From Roseovarius sp. (GTDB lineage: Bacteria > Pseudomonadota > Alphaproteobacteria > Rhodobacterales > Rhodobacteraceae), in the NCBI GenBank assembly GCA_016278295.1, contig JADQCC010000244.1:1-33758 (forward strand): a DNA stretch of 33,758 bases. The letters run 5' to 3'. The notes beneath the pieces are model-generated. The model was not told the DNA's origin and ran no database searches. It saw only the letters and a list, made by a program, of their open reading frames with translations. Positions 10,769-19,050 of the stretch are shown piece by piece. Numbering within the stretch: the first letter of the stretch is position 1; each line of letters opens with the position of its first letter. The position numbers and the translations under genes were made by a program.

Positions 10769-12007
10769 ATGTCCGATTTCCGCGATACCGCCCGCGCCGC
10801 CGAGGCCGCCATGCGCGCCGTCTTTTCACCGACGCCCTTGCAGCGCAACGACCACCTGTCCGAGCGTTACGACGCCGACATCTGGCTAAAGCGCGAGGAT
10901 CTCAGCCCGGTGCGCTCCTACAAGCTGCGCGGTGCCTTCAACGCCATGCGCCACGTGCTTTCGGCGCGGCCCGATACCGCACAGTTCGTCTGCGCGAGCG
11001 CCGGTAATCACGCGCAGGGCGTGGCCTATATGTGCCGTCAGTTCGGGGTTCGCGGCGCGATCTTCATGCCGGTGACGACGCCACAGCAAAAGATTGGAAA
11101 GACAGAGAAATTCGGCGGCGATGCCGTTACCATCCGGCTCACCGGCGACTATTTCGACGACACGCTCGCCGCCGCGCAGGAGTATTGCGCGCAGGTGGGC
11201 GGGCATTTCCTCGCGCCGTTCGACGACGAGGATGTGATCGCCGGACAGGCCAGCGTCGCGGTCGAGATAGAGATGCAGATGGAGCGGTTGCCCGATCACA
11301 TGGTGCTGCCCGTGGGGGGCGGCGGGCTGTCCTCGGGCGTGCACAGCTATTTCGGCGATCGCGTACCGCTCACCCTGGTAGAGCCCGCCGGCGGGGCCTG
11401 TCTCGCCGCGGCGGTCGCGGCGGGGGCGCCGGTGCGGCTGGATCAGGTGAATACCTTCGCCGACGGCGCCGCCGTGGCGCAGATCGGCGCGCGTCCCTTC
11501 GCGCGCCTAGCCCCGCATGACGGCTTTGGTCTGATCGCTGTCGCCGAGGACCGGCTGTGCACCACCATGCTCGAAATGCTCAATGTCGAGGGCATCGTGC
11601 TCGAGCCCGCCGGGGCGCTGTCGGTCGATGCGCTCAAGGACATGGGCGGCCAGATTCGGGGCAAGACCGTGGTTTGCGTCACCTCCGGCGGCAATTTCGA
11701 TTTCGAGCGCCTGCCCGAGGTCAAGGAGCGCGCGCAACGCTTCTCGGGGCTCAAGAAATACTTCATCCTTCGCATGCCGCAGCGCCCCGGCGCGCTGCGC
11801 GATTTTCTCGAGGTTCTTGGCCCGGATGATGACATCGCGCGCTTCGAATACCTCAAGAAATCCGCGCGCAATTTCGGCTCGGTCCTGATCGGGATCGAGA
11901 CGACGCAGCCCGAGAATTTCGACGCGTTCATCGCGCGTCTCGACCAAACAGGCTTTGCGTATCGCGACATCACCCGTGACGAGGTGCTTGCCGAGTTCCT
12001 CATCTAG
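10769..12007 (+). CDS. ilvA: Threonine dehydratase (threonine ammonia-lyase)
   Basis: PLP enzyme converting threonine to 2-oxobutanoate, the first committed step of isoleucine synthesis. In its 412 residues the Schiff-base Lys52 sits in SYKLRGAF, the Asn loop is [12 protein letters not shown], the glycine-rich phosphate-binding loop is [11 protein letters not shown], and [14 protein letters not shown] precedes the C-terminal regulatory part. That part (about residues 330-412, with [18 protein letters not shown]) has one ACT-like domain, the short IlvA form. Start ATG 10769 fits the family N-terminus. The stop overlaps tail-to-tail with the Hpt gene. Some short IlvA proteins are catabolic, but the ACT-like domain supports the biosynthetic role. 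Confidence 0.94.
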   Translation: MSDFRDTARAAEAAMRAVFSPTPLQRNDHLSERYDADIWLKREDLSPVRSYKLRGAFNAMRHVLSARPDTAQFVCASAGNHAQGVAYMCRQFGVRGAIFMPVTTPQQKIGKTEKFGGDAVTIRLTGDYFDDTLAAAQEYCAQVGGHFLAPFDDEDVIAGQASVAVEIEMQMERLPDHMVLPVGGGGLSSGVHSYFGDRVPLTLVEPAGGACLAAAVAAGAPVRLDQVNTFADGAAVAQIGARPFARLAPHDGFGLIAVAEDRLCTTMLEMLNVEGIVLEPAGALSVDALKDMGGQIRGKTVVCVTSGGNFDFERLPEVKERAQRFSGLKKYFILRMPQRPGALRDFLEVLGPDDDIARFEYLKKSARNFGSVLIGIETTQPENFDAFIARLDQTGFAYRDITRDEVLAEFLI

Positions 12008-12336
12008 GCGGCGATTCCCTCCGCGATCCCGGCAAGAAACGCGGCTTTCGATGTCTCATAGCCGGAAACGATCCTGGGGATATCGATGCTGTCCCGCGCG
12101 CCCGCGCCTGATTTCGCCTCGCCATCGGCGCACAAGTCGGCAAGTGCCTCAAAGCCGAGATTGAGCGCGCTGCCCTTCAGAAAATGCAACTGTGCCTCGA
12201 GATTATCCTCTGTCGTGGCGGTACGCAGCACCGCCAGCGCCGTCTCCACTTCCTCCAGAAACAGGTCGAGCACCTCCTCGAAGGCGTCGGCACCGATCTC
12301 TTCCCGCAATTCACGCACGCGAATCCAGTCTATCAT
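12004..12336 (-). CDS. Stand-alone Hpt (histidine phosphotransfer) protein
   Basis: A 110-residue all-helical protein. His51 in LHFLKGSALNLGF is the expected phosphoryl-accepting histidine with the typical K-G-S that follows, and the preceding ELFLEE-like helix (VLDLFLEEVETAL) fits the Hpt bundle. A GGGAGAGG site lies just before the ATG at 12336. Such proteins pass phosphate between a hybrid kinase and a receiver domain. The divergent neighbour at 12501 carries a receiver domain, so it is the obvious candidate partner, but no kinase is encoded in this window. Its 3' end overlaps ilvA by four bases. Confidence 0.88.
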   Translation of the reverse strand: MIDWIRVRELREEIGADAFEEVLDLFLEEVETALAVLRTATTEDNLEAQLHFLKGSALNLGFEALADLCADGEAKSGAGARDSIDIPRIVSGYETSKAAFLAGIAEGIAA

Positions 12337-12426
12337 GTCAGCCTCTCCCGCATTTCTTTCAGTCTCCGCACGAGGTATTCAGAACGTGTTAACGCCGATG
12401 AGAAAATACCAGAAACTTTTATCATT

Positions 12427-12447
12427 CACGGGATGTAAACACCCGTG
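12427..12447. promoter_or_regulatory. CACGGG/CCCGTG inverted repeat upstream of the receiver-phosphatase gene
   Basis: A perfect 6-bp inverted repeat with a 9-base spacer (12427-12432 and 12442-12447) lies between the divergent Hpt and receiver-PP2C genes. It could be an operator or a leader hairpin. No family assignment is possible. Confidence 0.3.
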
Positions 12448-12500
12448 CGGTGACCGTGTGCACGAAACGAATGATGGTGAGAGCGGTGCGCGGCGCAAAC

Positions 12501-13763
12501 ATGACCAAGGATGAGGCAACCGCCGATATCGATGCGCGGCGGCGCGTTCTTGTCGTGGATGACAGCCGGGCGCAGCGGCGCATTCTGGGCAGTTACCTGC
12601 GGCAATGGGGCTATATCGTCGAAGAGGCCGAAAGCGGTGGCGAAGCGATCGATATCTGTCATCGCGATCTTCCCGAACTCGTGGTCAGCGACTGGATGAT
12701 GCCGGGGATGAGCGGCCCGGAATTCTGTCGCGCCGTCCGCGGGATGAAGAACGATACTTATGTCTATTTCATCCTCCTCACCTCCAAGAGCGGCAAGGAA
12801 GAGATCGCGCTCGGCCTCGATGCCGGGGCCGATGATTTCCTCACCAAGCCGGTCAATTCCGCAGAACTGCGCGCGCGCATGGCCGCCGGGATGCGCATCC
12901 TTGATATGGAGCACGAGCTGCTTGCCAAGAACCGGCTCGTCAGGGCCACGCTCGACGAATTGCAGGCACTTTACGATTCGCTCGATAGCGATCTTGTCGA
13001 GGCCAACAAGCTGCAACAGTCGCTGCTCAGCGAACGCTACCGCGATCTCGGCCCGGCAGAGGTCTCTCTCTCGTTGCATTCCTCGGGGCACGTCGGGGGC
13101 GATCTCGTGGGCATGTTCCCGATTTCCGACAGCCGCGTTGGCCTCTACGGGCTCGACGTGTCCGGCCACGGGATCAGCTCGGCGCTGATGACCGCGCGGC
13201 TCGCCGGGTATCTCTCGGCCACCGCGCCAGAACACAATCTCGCGCTACACGAGATCGCGCCGGGGCGCTTCGCCGCGCGCCCCCCGGCCGAGACGGTGTC
13301 GCGGCTCAACCATGTCTTTCTTTCAGACCTCGAAACCGAGCATTACTTCACCATCGCGCTCGCCGATGTCGATCTCGCGACGGGCCGGGTGATTCTCGCG
13401 CAGGCCGGGCATCCGCACCCGGCCGTGCAGCGCGCCGACGGATCGGTGGAGTTCGTGGGCGAGGGCGGCCTGCCCGTGGGGCTCATCGAGGGGGCGAGCT
13501 TTGACCAGGTCGAGTTCACGCTGGCGCCTGGCGACCGGCTGCTCATTCATTCGGACGGGATCACGGAATGCGCTGACCCCGATGGCCGCATGCTCGATGA
13601 CACTGGCCTTGCCGCGATCATGCGTCACCTGCGCCAGACACACGGTCCGGCCTTTCTCGAATCGCTCATGTGGAAGCTGTCCGATCACGCGGGCGAGGCG
13701 CGCTTTACCGATGATATCTCGGCGGTTCTGCTGGAGTTCAAGCCCATGCCCCGGCCCGGCTGA
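12501..13763 (+). CDS. Response regulator fused to PP2C/SpoIIE-type serine phosphatase
   Basis: A 420-residue two-domain signalling protein. The receiver domain (about residues 14-130) has the acidic pair at D20-D21, phosphoacceptor D64 in VVSDWMMPGMSG, the LLTSKSG switch Thr and the Lys of DFLTKPVN. A helical linker (about 135-170) follows, then a PP2C/SpoIIE phosphatase domain (about 180-415) with metal-binding motifs SGHVGGDLVG, GLDVSGHGISSALM and FTDDISAVLLEF. Such proteins dephosphorylate anti-sigma-factor antagonists (STAS proteins) in partner-switching pathways. The start is uncertain: ATG 12501, ATG 12471 and GTG 12450 are in frame and none has a clear ribosome-binding site; 12501 leaves a normal receiver N-terminus. 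It is divergent from the Hpt gene, and its 3' end overlaps the Nudix gene by 26 bases. Confidence 0.9.
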   Translation: MTKDEATADIDARRRVLVVDDSRAQRRILGSYLRQWGYIVEEAESGGEAIDICHRDLPELVVSDWMMPGMSGPEFCRAVRGMKNDTYVYFILLTSKSGKEEIALGLDAGADDFLTKPVNSAELRARMAAGMRILDMEHELLAKNRLVRATLDELQALYDSLDSDLVEANKLQQSLLSERYRDLGPAEVSLSLHSSGHVGGDLVGMFPISDSRVGLYGLDVSGHGISSALMTARLAGYLSATAPEHNLALHEIAPGRFAARPPAETVSRLNHVFLSDLETEHYFTIALADVDLATGRVILAQAGHPHPAVQRADGSVEFVGEGGLPVGLIEGASFDQVEFTLAPGDRLLIHSDGITECADPDGRMLDDTGLAAIMRHLRQTHGPAFLESLMWKLSDHAGEARFTDDISAVLLEFKPMPRPG

Positions 13764-14181
13764 CGAAGTGGCGGTCCCCGGCGTTGCCAAGCTCGCGCAC
13801 GGCGCGCGCGGTCGTTATCCACAGTGCCCGGTGCCCCGGCTCCGAGGGCGGACCCAGCCTGCGCACCGGGCAGGCGCGATAAATCACGCAGAGCTTTTCC
13901 GCCCAGAGATCGTAGTCCGGCATGTAGGTGAACCGGCGAAACGTCCCGAGCCGCCGCGGCCATGCGATCAGCCAGCCGGTTTCTTCCCGCACCTCGCGAT
14001 AGAGCGCCCGCAGAGGTGATTCGCCCGGGTCGATGCCACCCCCGGGCAATTGCAGCTCTGGCACCGGCGTCGCCTGATGCGTCACCAGAAGCCGCCCGCC
14101 CCGCGGCAGCACGGCATAGACGCCGGGGCGGAGCCGATAGCGGATACCGGGCTGCGGGGGCTCTCCGAATCGCCGTGTCAT
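13738..14181 (-). CDS. Nudix hydrolase
   Basis: A 147-residue Nudix protein. The Nudix box GGGIDPGESPLRALYREVREETGW is split for reading as GGGIDPGE at about residues 47-54 and REVREETGW at about 62-70, with the REVREE metal-binding glutamates intact. The family hydrolyses nucleoside diphosphates linked to another moiety; the substrate cannot be predicted. The protein is rich in Arg and has no membrane segment. It is convergent with, and overlaps, the receiver-phosphatase gene (26 bases) and is divergent from hslO. Confidence 0.87.
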   Translation of the reverse strand: MTRRFGEPPQPGIRYRLRPGVYAVLPRGGRLLVTHQATPVPELQLPGGGIDPGESPLRALYREVREETGWLIAWPRRLGTFRRFTYMPDYDLWAEKLCVIYRACPVRRLGPPSEPGHRALWITTARAVRELGNAGDRHFVSRAGAWA

Positions 14182-14256
14182 GCCGTCTCCTTCACGCCCG
14201 CCTTGTCCTGCCCTGCCCGTCGCGATATGCCCAAACCGCGCAGCGAAGGAAAGCCC

Positions 14257-15252
14257 ATGACGCTTGGACAGAGGTTAGCGTGGGACGACACGGTCCTGCC
14301 GTTTCAGCTCGATCACGCGGATATCCGGGGCCGGGTCGCGCGGCTCGACGGCGTTCTCGACGCGATCCTGAAACAGCACGACTACCCGCCGCCCGTCGAG
14401 GCCCTGATCGCCGAGATGGCGCTTCTGACGGCGCTCATTGGCCAGACGATCAAGCTGCGCTGGAAGCTGTCGCTCCAGCTTCAGGGCAAGGGTGGGATCC
14501 GCCGCATCGCCAGCGATTATTTTGCCCCCACCCGCGAGGGCGAACCGGCCCGCATGCGCGCCTATGCCAGCTTTGACCCGGACAGGCTCGGCGAGGGCGA
14601 CGCCTTCGCGCAACTGGACGAGGGCTATTTCGCCGTGCTCCTCGATCAGGGGCAGGGCACGACACCCTACCAGGGCATCACCCCGATCACCGGCAAGGCG
14701 CTGCGCAACTGTGCCGAGGCCTATTTCGCGCAGTCAGAGCAATTGCCCACGCGGTTCGCCCTCAGCTTCGGCAGATCGACCGAGCAGGGCGGGGTCGAGC
14801 ATTGGCGCGCCGGCGGCGTGATGCTGCAACACATGCCCAAGGCCTCGCCATTCGCCAAGGACGGTGGCTCGGGCATGGGTGGGCTGCTCGCCGCGCGCGA
14901 CATCGTGCACGGCGACGACGCCGAGAACTGGGGCCGCGCCAACCACCTGCTCGATACGGTCGAGACGCTCGAACTGATCGGTCCGTCCGTCTCGCCGACC
15001 GATCTGCTGGTGCGGCTCTTTCACGAAGAAGGCCCCCGCGTATTCGAGATGCAGCCCGTGCGTTTCGGCTGCACCTGCTCCGAGGAACGGGTGCGCAACA
15101 GCCTGTCGATATACTCGGCCCGCGACATCGCCAGCATGACCACCGCAGAGGGCGTCGTCACCGCCGATTGCCAGTTCTGCGGGGCGCATTACCGGCTCGC
15201 TCCTGAATCGCTCGGCTTCGATGCCCCGGAGGCCCCGGGTGGCACCGAGTGA
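14257..15252 (+). CDS. hslO: Hsp33 redox-regulated chaperone
   Basis: Cytoplasmic holdase activated by oxidative unfolding. In its 331 residues the C-terminal zinc/redox switch is complete: Cys272-x-Cys274 in GCTCSEER and Cys305-x2-Cys308 in CQFC. The N-terminal region contains the typical LTALIGQTIKLRWKLSLQ and the middle region has NCAEAYFAQSEQLPTRFAL. ATG 14257 has an AAGGAA site seven to eight bases upstream; the in-frame ATG at 14227 has none. First gene of an operon with the CoA-type Nudix gene and cca: its stop lies inside the start of the next gene. Confidence 0.95.
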   Translation: MTLGQRLAWDDTVLPFQLDHADIRGRVARLDGVLDAILKQHDYPPPVEALIAEMALLTALIGQTIKLRWKLSLQLQGKGGIRRIASDYFAPTREGEPARMRAYASFDPDRLGEGDAFAQLDEGYFAVLLDQGQGTTPYQGITPITGKALRNCAEAYFAQSEQLPTRFALSFGRSTEQGGVEHWRAGGVMLQHMPKASPFAKDGGSGMGGLLAARDIVHGDDAENWGRANHLLDTVETLELIGPSVSPTDLLVRLFHEEGPRVFEMQPVRFGCTCSEERVRNSLSIYSARDIASMTTAEGVVTADCQFCGAHYRLAPESLGFDAPEAPGGTE

Positions 15253-15844
15253 TCCCCTCACCCGCATTCTGAAAGCGGCGGGCGCGCCGCGAGCGGGGTC
15301 GTCCGATTACGACCTCAACCGCGGGATCACGCTGCCCGAGGGGCGAAAGCTGCGGCCCGCGGCCGTGCTCGTGGCTGTCGAGACGGGCGGCAATGCACCG
15401 CGTGTTATCCTGACCATGCGCTCCTCGGCGCTGCGGCATCATCCGGGCCAGATCGCTTTTCCCGGCGGCAAGCAGGATGCGGGCGATGCTGATCTGCACG
15501 CCACCGCCCTGCGCGAGGCGCATGAGGAAATCGGCCTCGCCCCGGACGCCGTCGAGATTCTCGCCGACCTGCCTCGCCACGAGACCGTCACAGGTTTTGA
15601 TGTCATGCCGGTGCTTGCCCGTGTTGCCACCCCGTTCAGCCCGATGGCCGAGCCGGGCGAGGTGGCCGAGGTGTTCGCTGTCCCGCTTGCGCATGTTCTC
15701 GACCCTGCGCATTTCCGCGTCGAGCAGCGTCGCTGGCAAGGGATGTGGCGGCGCTATTACACGGTGCCTTACGGGCCGTATTATATCTGGGGCGCGACCG
15801 CCCGCATCCTGCGGATGATGGCCGACATGGCGGCACGGTCATGA
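15239..15844 (+). CDS. Nudix hydrolase, CoA pyrophosphatase type (NudL/PCD1-like)
   Basis: Predicted to cleave coenzyme A or its derivatives to phosphopantetheine and adenosine 3',5'-bisphosphate. The Nudix box is GGKQDAGDADLHATALREAHEEIGL and is preceded by LRHHPGQIAFP, the signature that marks the CoA-pyrophosphatase subfamily. The GTG at 15239 has GGAGG six bases upstream and overlaps hslO by 14 bases; the in-frame ATG at 15221 (207 residues) has no ribosome-binding site but is possible. The stop overlaps the cca start as ATGA, so the two genes are translationally coupled. Confidence 0.9.
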   Translation: MAPSDPLTRILKAAGAPRAGSSDYDLNRGITLPEGRKLRPAAVLVAVETGGNAPRVILTMRSSALRHHPGQIAFPGGKQDAGDADLHATALREAHEEIGLAPDAVEILADLPRHETVTGFDVMPVLARVATPFSPMAEPGEVAEVFAVPLAHVLDPAHFRVEQRRWQGMWRRYYTVPYGPYYIWGATARILRMMADMAARS

Positions 15845-16986
15845 GGATCAGGGATGACTGGATCGCGCGCCCCGAGACCCGCGCGGTCTGTGACGCGCTT
15901 GCGGCAGGCGGCTACAGGGCGCTGTTCGTCGGCGGCTGCGTGCGCAACGCGCTTCTCGGCGTGCCGGTGGGCGATATCGACATCGCCACAGATGCGCATC
16001 CCGAAACGGTGATGACGCTGGCGCGCGCGGCGGGGCTCAAGCCGGTTCCGACGGGCATCGACCACGGCACGATCACCGTGGTCTCGGGCGGGCTGCCGCA
16101 TGAGGTCACCACCTTTCGCGCCGATATAGAGACGGATGGACGTCATGCGCAGGTCGCCTTCGGCCAGAGCATCGAGGCCGACGCACGCCGCCGCGATTTT
16201 ACCATGAACGCGCTTTATGCCGGGCGTGATGGCGATGTACTCGACCCGCTTGGCGGGCTGCCAGACCTGCGTGCGCGCCGTGTGCGGTTCATCGACGACC
16301 CGGCCGAGCGCATCCGCGAGGATACCCTGCGCATCCTGCGATTCTTCCGCTTTCACGCCTGCTACGGTGATCCGCAGGGTGGCCTCGATCCTGACGGGCT
16401 CGCCGCCTGCGCCGCCGCGCAGGACAGCCTCGCCACCCTCTCGCGAGAGCGGATCGGGGCCGAGATGCGCAAGCTGCTGGCCGCGCCCGATCCCGCGCCC
16501 TCTGTCGCGGCGATGCAGGCCGTGGGCGTGCTCGGGGCGATCCTGCCAGGCGCCGACGTGGCGGCGCTTGCCCCGCTCGTCCACCTCGAATCCGAGACGG
16601 ATACCGCCCCCGACGCCCTCCGCCGCCTTGCCGCGCTGGGCGGCGCGGATGCGTCAGAGCGGCTGCGCCTCTCGCGCGCCGAAGGCCGACGGCTGACGCG
16701 CCTGCGCGACGGGATCGCGAGCGGCATGTCCACCGCCGAGATCGGCTATCGCTTCGGGGTCGGGGAGGGGGACGATATCGTGCTCTTGCGCGCGGCGTTT
16801 CTTGGAACCCCGCTTGCACCGGACGCGCTCGACGATATCAGGCGCGGCGCGGCGGCGGTGTGCCCGGTCCGCGCCACCGACCTGATGCCAGAGCACTCCG
16901 GCGCCGACCTCGGTCGCCGCCTGTCCGAGATCGAGGCCCGCTGGATCGCCTCGGGCTTTACCCTGCGCCGCGAGGATTTGCTGTGA
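15841..16986 (+). CDS. cca: CCA tRNA nucleotidyltransferase / poly(A) polymerase family protein
   Basis: Adds or repairs the 3' CCA of tRNAs. The 381 residues contain the class II nucleotidyltransferase head FVGGCVRNALLGVPVGDIDIATD (residues about 29-51, with the two catalytic Asp), then RRDFTMNALY and the neck motif RIREDTLRILRFFRFHA. These are typical of the bacterial cca/pcnB family; in alphaproteobacteria the single member is usually the CCA enzyme. There is no HD domain. The start codon overlaps the preceding Nudix stop. It is convergent with cobF, 44 bases apart. Confidence 0.93.
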   Translation: MRIRDDWIARPETRAVCDALAAGGYRALFVGGCVRNALLGVPVGDIDIATDAHPETVMTLARAAGLKPVPTGIDHGTITVVSGGLPHEVTTFRADIETDGRHAQVAFGQSIEADARRRDFTMNALYAGRDGDVLDPLGGLPDLRARRVRFIDDPAERIREDTLRILRFFRFHACYGDPQGGLDPDGLAACAAAQDSLATLSRERIGAEMRKLLAAPDPAPSVAAMQAVGVLGAILPGADVAALAPLVHLESETDTAPDALRRLAALGGADASERLRLSRAEGRRLTRLRDGIASGMSTAEIGYRFGVGEGDDIVLLRAAFLGTPLAPDALDDIRRGAAAVCPVRATDLMPEHSGADLGRRLSEIEARWIASGFTLRREDLL

Positions 16987-17030
16987 GCACGCGCCGCACC
17001 CTGCAAGCCAACCCGGAACGGTTGATCGTA

Positions 17031-17768
17031 TCACGACTGGCGGAGAAGATAGGTGTCCATGATCCAGCCGTGTTTGACACGCGCCTTTTCACGGAGTTCG
17101 ACGATACGGTCTGCCACCTCCGCCAATGACCCGGCGCAGAGGATCTGGTCCGCACTCCCCAGGTAAGCCCCCCACCAGATCGACAGTCCCGCCGGATCGA
17201 GACCCTGGAAAGAGCATTCCCCGTCCAGCATGACAACAACGGTATCCTCGCCCTCGGGCCATCCGTGATCGCGCAACCGGCGCCCGGTGGTGATCTGGAT
17301 CGGACCGTTCACCGCGTTCAGCGGAATCGCGTGGGCCGCTGTCAGAGCCTGAATTGCGGTGATCCCCGGCAGCACCCGGATCGACGGGCGTGGAACCAGG
17401 CGTTCTGCAATGCGGATGCTGCTGTCATAGAGCGAGGGATCGCCCCAGACCAGTAGCGCGACGGGGCCGCTTGTCGGCGCGTTCTCCAGGGCGGCCTGCC
17501 ACCGGCGGGCAATTTCGTCGTGCCAGGCCGAGACCCGTTCCTGATAGGGCAGGGCGGAGTCGCGCTCTGGATAATCGAAGGTCAGAACCTGCGCGCCGGT
17601 TCCGCTTGCCGCGATGATGCGCTGGCGAAGGGCCGCCAGCGCTTCTTTTTCTTCACCCTTGAGCGGCAGCAGGATGACCGCCGCGTCGCGAAGCGCCTGC
17701 ATGCCTTCGAGGGTAACATGCGCTTCGCTTCCAGTGCCGATGCCGATGAGCCAGAGATCACGGATCAT
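17031..17768 (-). CDS. cobF: Precorrin-6A synthase (deacetylating) CobF
   Basis: Methylates precorrin-5 at C1 with loss of acetate in the aerobic cobalamin route. It belongs to the tetrapyrrole methylase family: N-terminal LWLIGIGTGSEAHVTLEG (residues 5-22), VWGDPSLYDSS, and RVLPGITAIQALTAAHAIP. At 245 residues it has the expected length. The start ATG 17768 lies 31 bases downstream of the cbtA stop, so it probably belongs to the cbtB-cbtA-cobF unit under the riboswitch upstream of cbtB. In many genomes cobF is with the other cob genes; here it is split off. Confidence 0.93.
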   Translation of the reverse strand: MIRDLWLIGIGTGSEAHVTLEGMQALRDAAVILLPLKGEEKEALAALRQRIIAASGTGAQVLTFDYPERDSALPYQERVSAWHDEIARRWQAALENAPTSGPVALLVWGDPSLYDSSIRIAERLVPRPSIRVLPGITAIQALTAAHAIPLNAVNGPIQITTGRRLRDHGWPEGEDTVVVMLDGECSFQGLDPAGLSIWWGAYLGSADQILCAGSLAEVADRIVELREKARVKHGWIMDTYLLRQS

Positions 17769-17799
17769 TGTGAAGCTCGAATCATCGGCACGGCCTTGG

Positions 17800-18522
17800 T
17801 CAGGCGGCTTCGGGGGCTGCGAACCGCGCGGTGAGCCAGCCGAGCAACGCCCAGACCGCCAGCCCGACGCCCAGCCCGCGGGCCGAGAATTCGGCCGCCA
17901 GTTCCGGCGGTGCGGTGCCGTTGAAGCTGTCCAGCACCGGTGCCCCGATGACATGGGGCAGGGCAAGCAGGACGACGCCGACGACGACAAAGGGCACGTT
18001 GCGGCCAAAGCCGATCAGGGCCAGACCGGCACCCGTGGCCAGGACGGTGCCCAACCACCAGATCTGGCGCAGCGTGATATCCGCGGAAATGGTTCCCGGC
18101 AATTCGGGTGCGAGCCCCATGGCCGGGGCCAACTGGACACAGGTGAAGCCCGCGATACCCCAGAGGATGCCCTGTTGCAGCGAAATCTTCCGCCCGAACA
18201 GCCCGGCGACCTGATAGGCCGCAGCCAGGATCAGCCCGTAGCCCGAGTAGGTCAACGCGTAGAAGAGCACGGTCATCACGTTGCGCGTGAGGGCAGACGT
18301 GTCGGCCTCCTCGGCGTCGCCGTGGCCGGGATCAAGGCTGTCGCGGCTGACGGTCTCGGACTCGCCCCCAACGGCATCGTTGCCAAAATGGACCAACTCC
18401 CCTGTTTCATAGCGTTCCGCGAGAATAATGGTTTCCTGCACGAAGGCGAAGTGCAACATGGCTGCGAACAGCCCTGCACCAAAGCCGGCGATCAGCCCGC
18501 CGGCCAGCATGTTCTTGAACAT
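17800..18522 (-). CDS. cbtA: Predicted cobalt transporter subunit CbtA
   Basis: A 240-residue membrane protein with several hydrophobic segments (first at about residues 5-25, then about 85-105, 115-140, 155-190 and 205-230) and a His-rich soluble stretch after the first segment (around 40-75, rich in Asp/Glu/His). This matches CbtA, which with the small CbtB is predicted to import cobalt and is typically under a cobalamin riboswitch. An AAGGAAAA site precedes the ATG. cbtB ends 18 bases upstream, cobF follows. Confidence 0.92.
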   Translation of the reverse strand: MFKNMLAGGLIAGFGAGLFAAMLHFAFVQETIILAERYETGELVHFGNDAVGGESETVSRDSLDPGHGDAEEADTSALTRNVMTVLFYALTYSGYGLILAAAYQVAGLFGRKISLQQGILWGIAGFTCVQLAPAMGLAPELPGTISADITLRQIWWLGTVLATGAGLALIGFGRNVPFVVVGVVLLALPHVIGAPVLDSFNGTAPPELAAEFSARGLGVGLAVWALLGWLTARFAAPEAA

Positions 18523-18540
18523 CAGATTTTCCTTGTTCGC

Positions 18541-18711
18541 TCAGTGGCAGGGGAAGCCGGTCGCGTGGCGCATATCGTGCGCCGCGTCATGCAGCCCCGT
18601 CGATTGGACAAAGCCGGAAAAGAACAGAATGCCCGCTCCAACGATGGCGACGAACAGGATGTTCAATGCCTTGGTCTGGGTTCCAGTGGTACTGGTGATA
18701 ACTTGTGTCAT
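18541..18711 (-). CDS. cbtB: Predicted cobalt transporter subunit CbtB
   Basis: A 56-residue protein with one membrane helix (residues about 15-35, ILFVAIVGAGILFFSGFV) and the C-terminal His cluster HDAAHDMRHATGFPCH that is the hallmark of CbtB, probably a metal-binding tail. A strong AAGGAGA site lies upstream of the ATG. It is the first gene after the cobalamin riboswitch at 18763-18945, and cbtA follows. Confidence 0.92.
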   Translation of the reverse strand: MTQVITSTTGTQTKALNILFVAIVGAGILFFSGFVQSTGLHDAAHDMRHATGFPCH

Positions 18712-18762
18712 TGTTTTCTCCTTGCCGTCACACCCGACGGTCGTTCAAGTTACGTTTCCTGT

Positions 18763-18945
18763 GGCCGGTCTCCTGACTCGCGGGTCGTCGCAAACCTTTC
18801 CCCTTCCCACCAGGGCCTGGGCCCCGGCAGTGGGATTATGAAAGGCCGCTCGCCGCACACAGTCGCGGGGGCGGTCAGGGCTTGAGTCCGGCGAGATACC
18901 AGAACTCGTCCCTGTTCCCGTTTCAGTCCCGCCGCAGAGCGCGGA
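18763..18945 (-). ncRNA. Cobalamin riboswitch upstream of cbtB-cbtA-cobF
   Basis: On the minus strand the conserved B12 riboswitch elements occur in the right order: ACTGAAACGGGAA, ACCGCCCCCGCGACTGTGTG, CCCACTGCCGGG, GGGAAGGGG, and the 3' core GAGTCAGGAGACCGGCC ending at 18763. It lies 52 bases before the cbtB ATG. In this class cobalamin binding normally lowers expression of the downstream uptake/synthesis genes. The exact 5' boundary is approximate. Confidence 0.92.
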
Positions 18946-18963
18946 AGGACACCACATCCGTCA

Positions 18964-18993
18964 CTTATGAAGGTCGGGTCCATGACTAGTCAA
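18964..18993 (-). promoter_or_regulatory. Candidate sigma70-type promoter for the cbtB unit
   Basis: On the minus strand TTGACT (18988-18993) and CATAAG (18964-18969) are separated by 18 bases, and the predicted start point near 18957 lies just upstream of the aptamer. The -35 differs from consensus at one base and the -10 at two. Confidence 0.5.
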
Positions 18994-19050
18994 TCCGCAA
19001 AACAGACGGCATGGCCTCTCAAAGCGACACCTGACCGACCGGGCGTGTCA
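18994..19050. other. Spacer between the cob operon end and the cbtB promoter
   Basis: This short stretch separates the DUF1636 stop (19051) from the cbtB promoter. I see no clear hairpin with a U-run, so the terminator of the long cob operon is not obvious. Confidence 0.3.
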
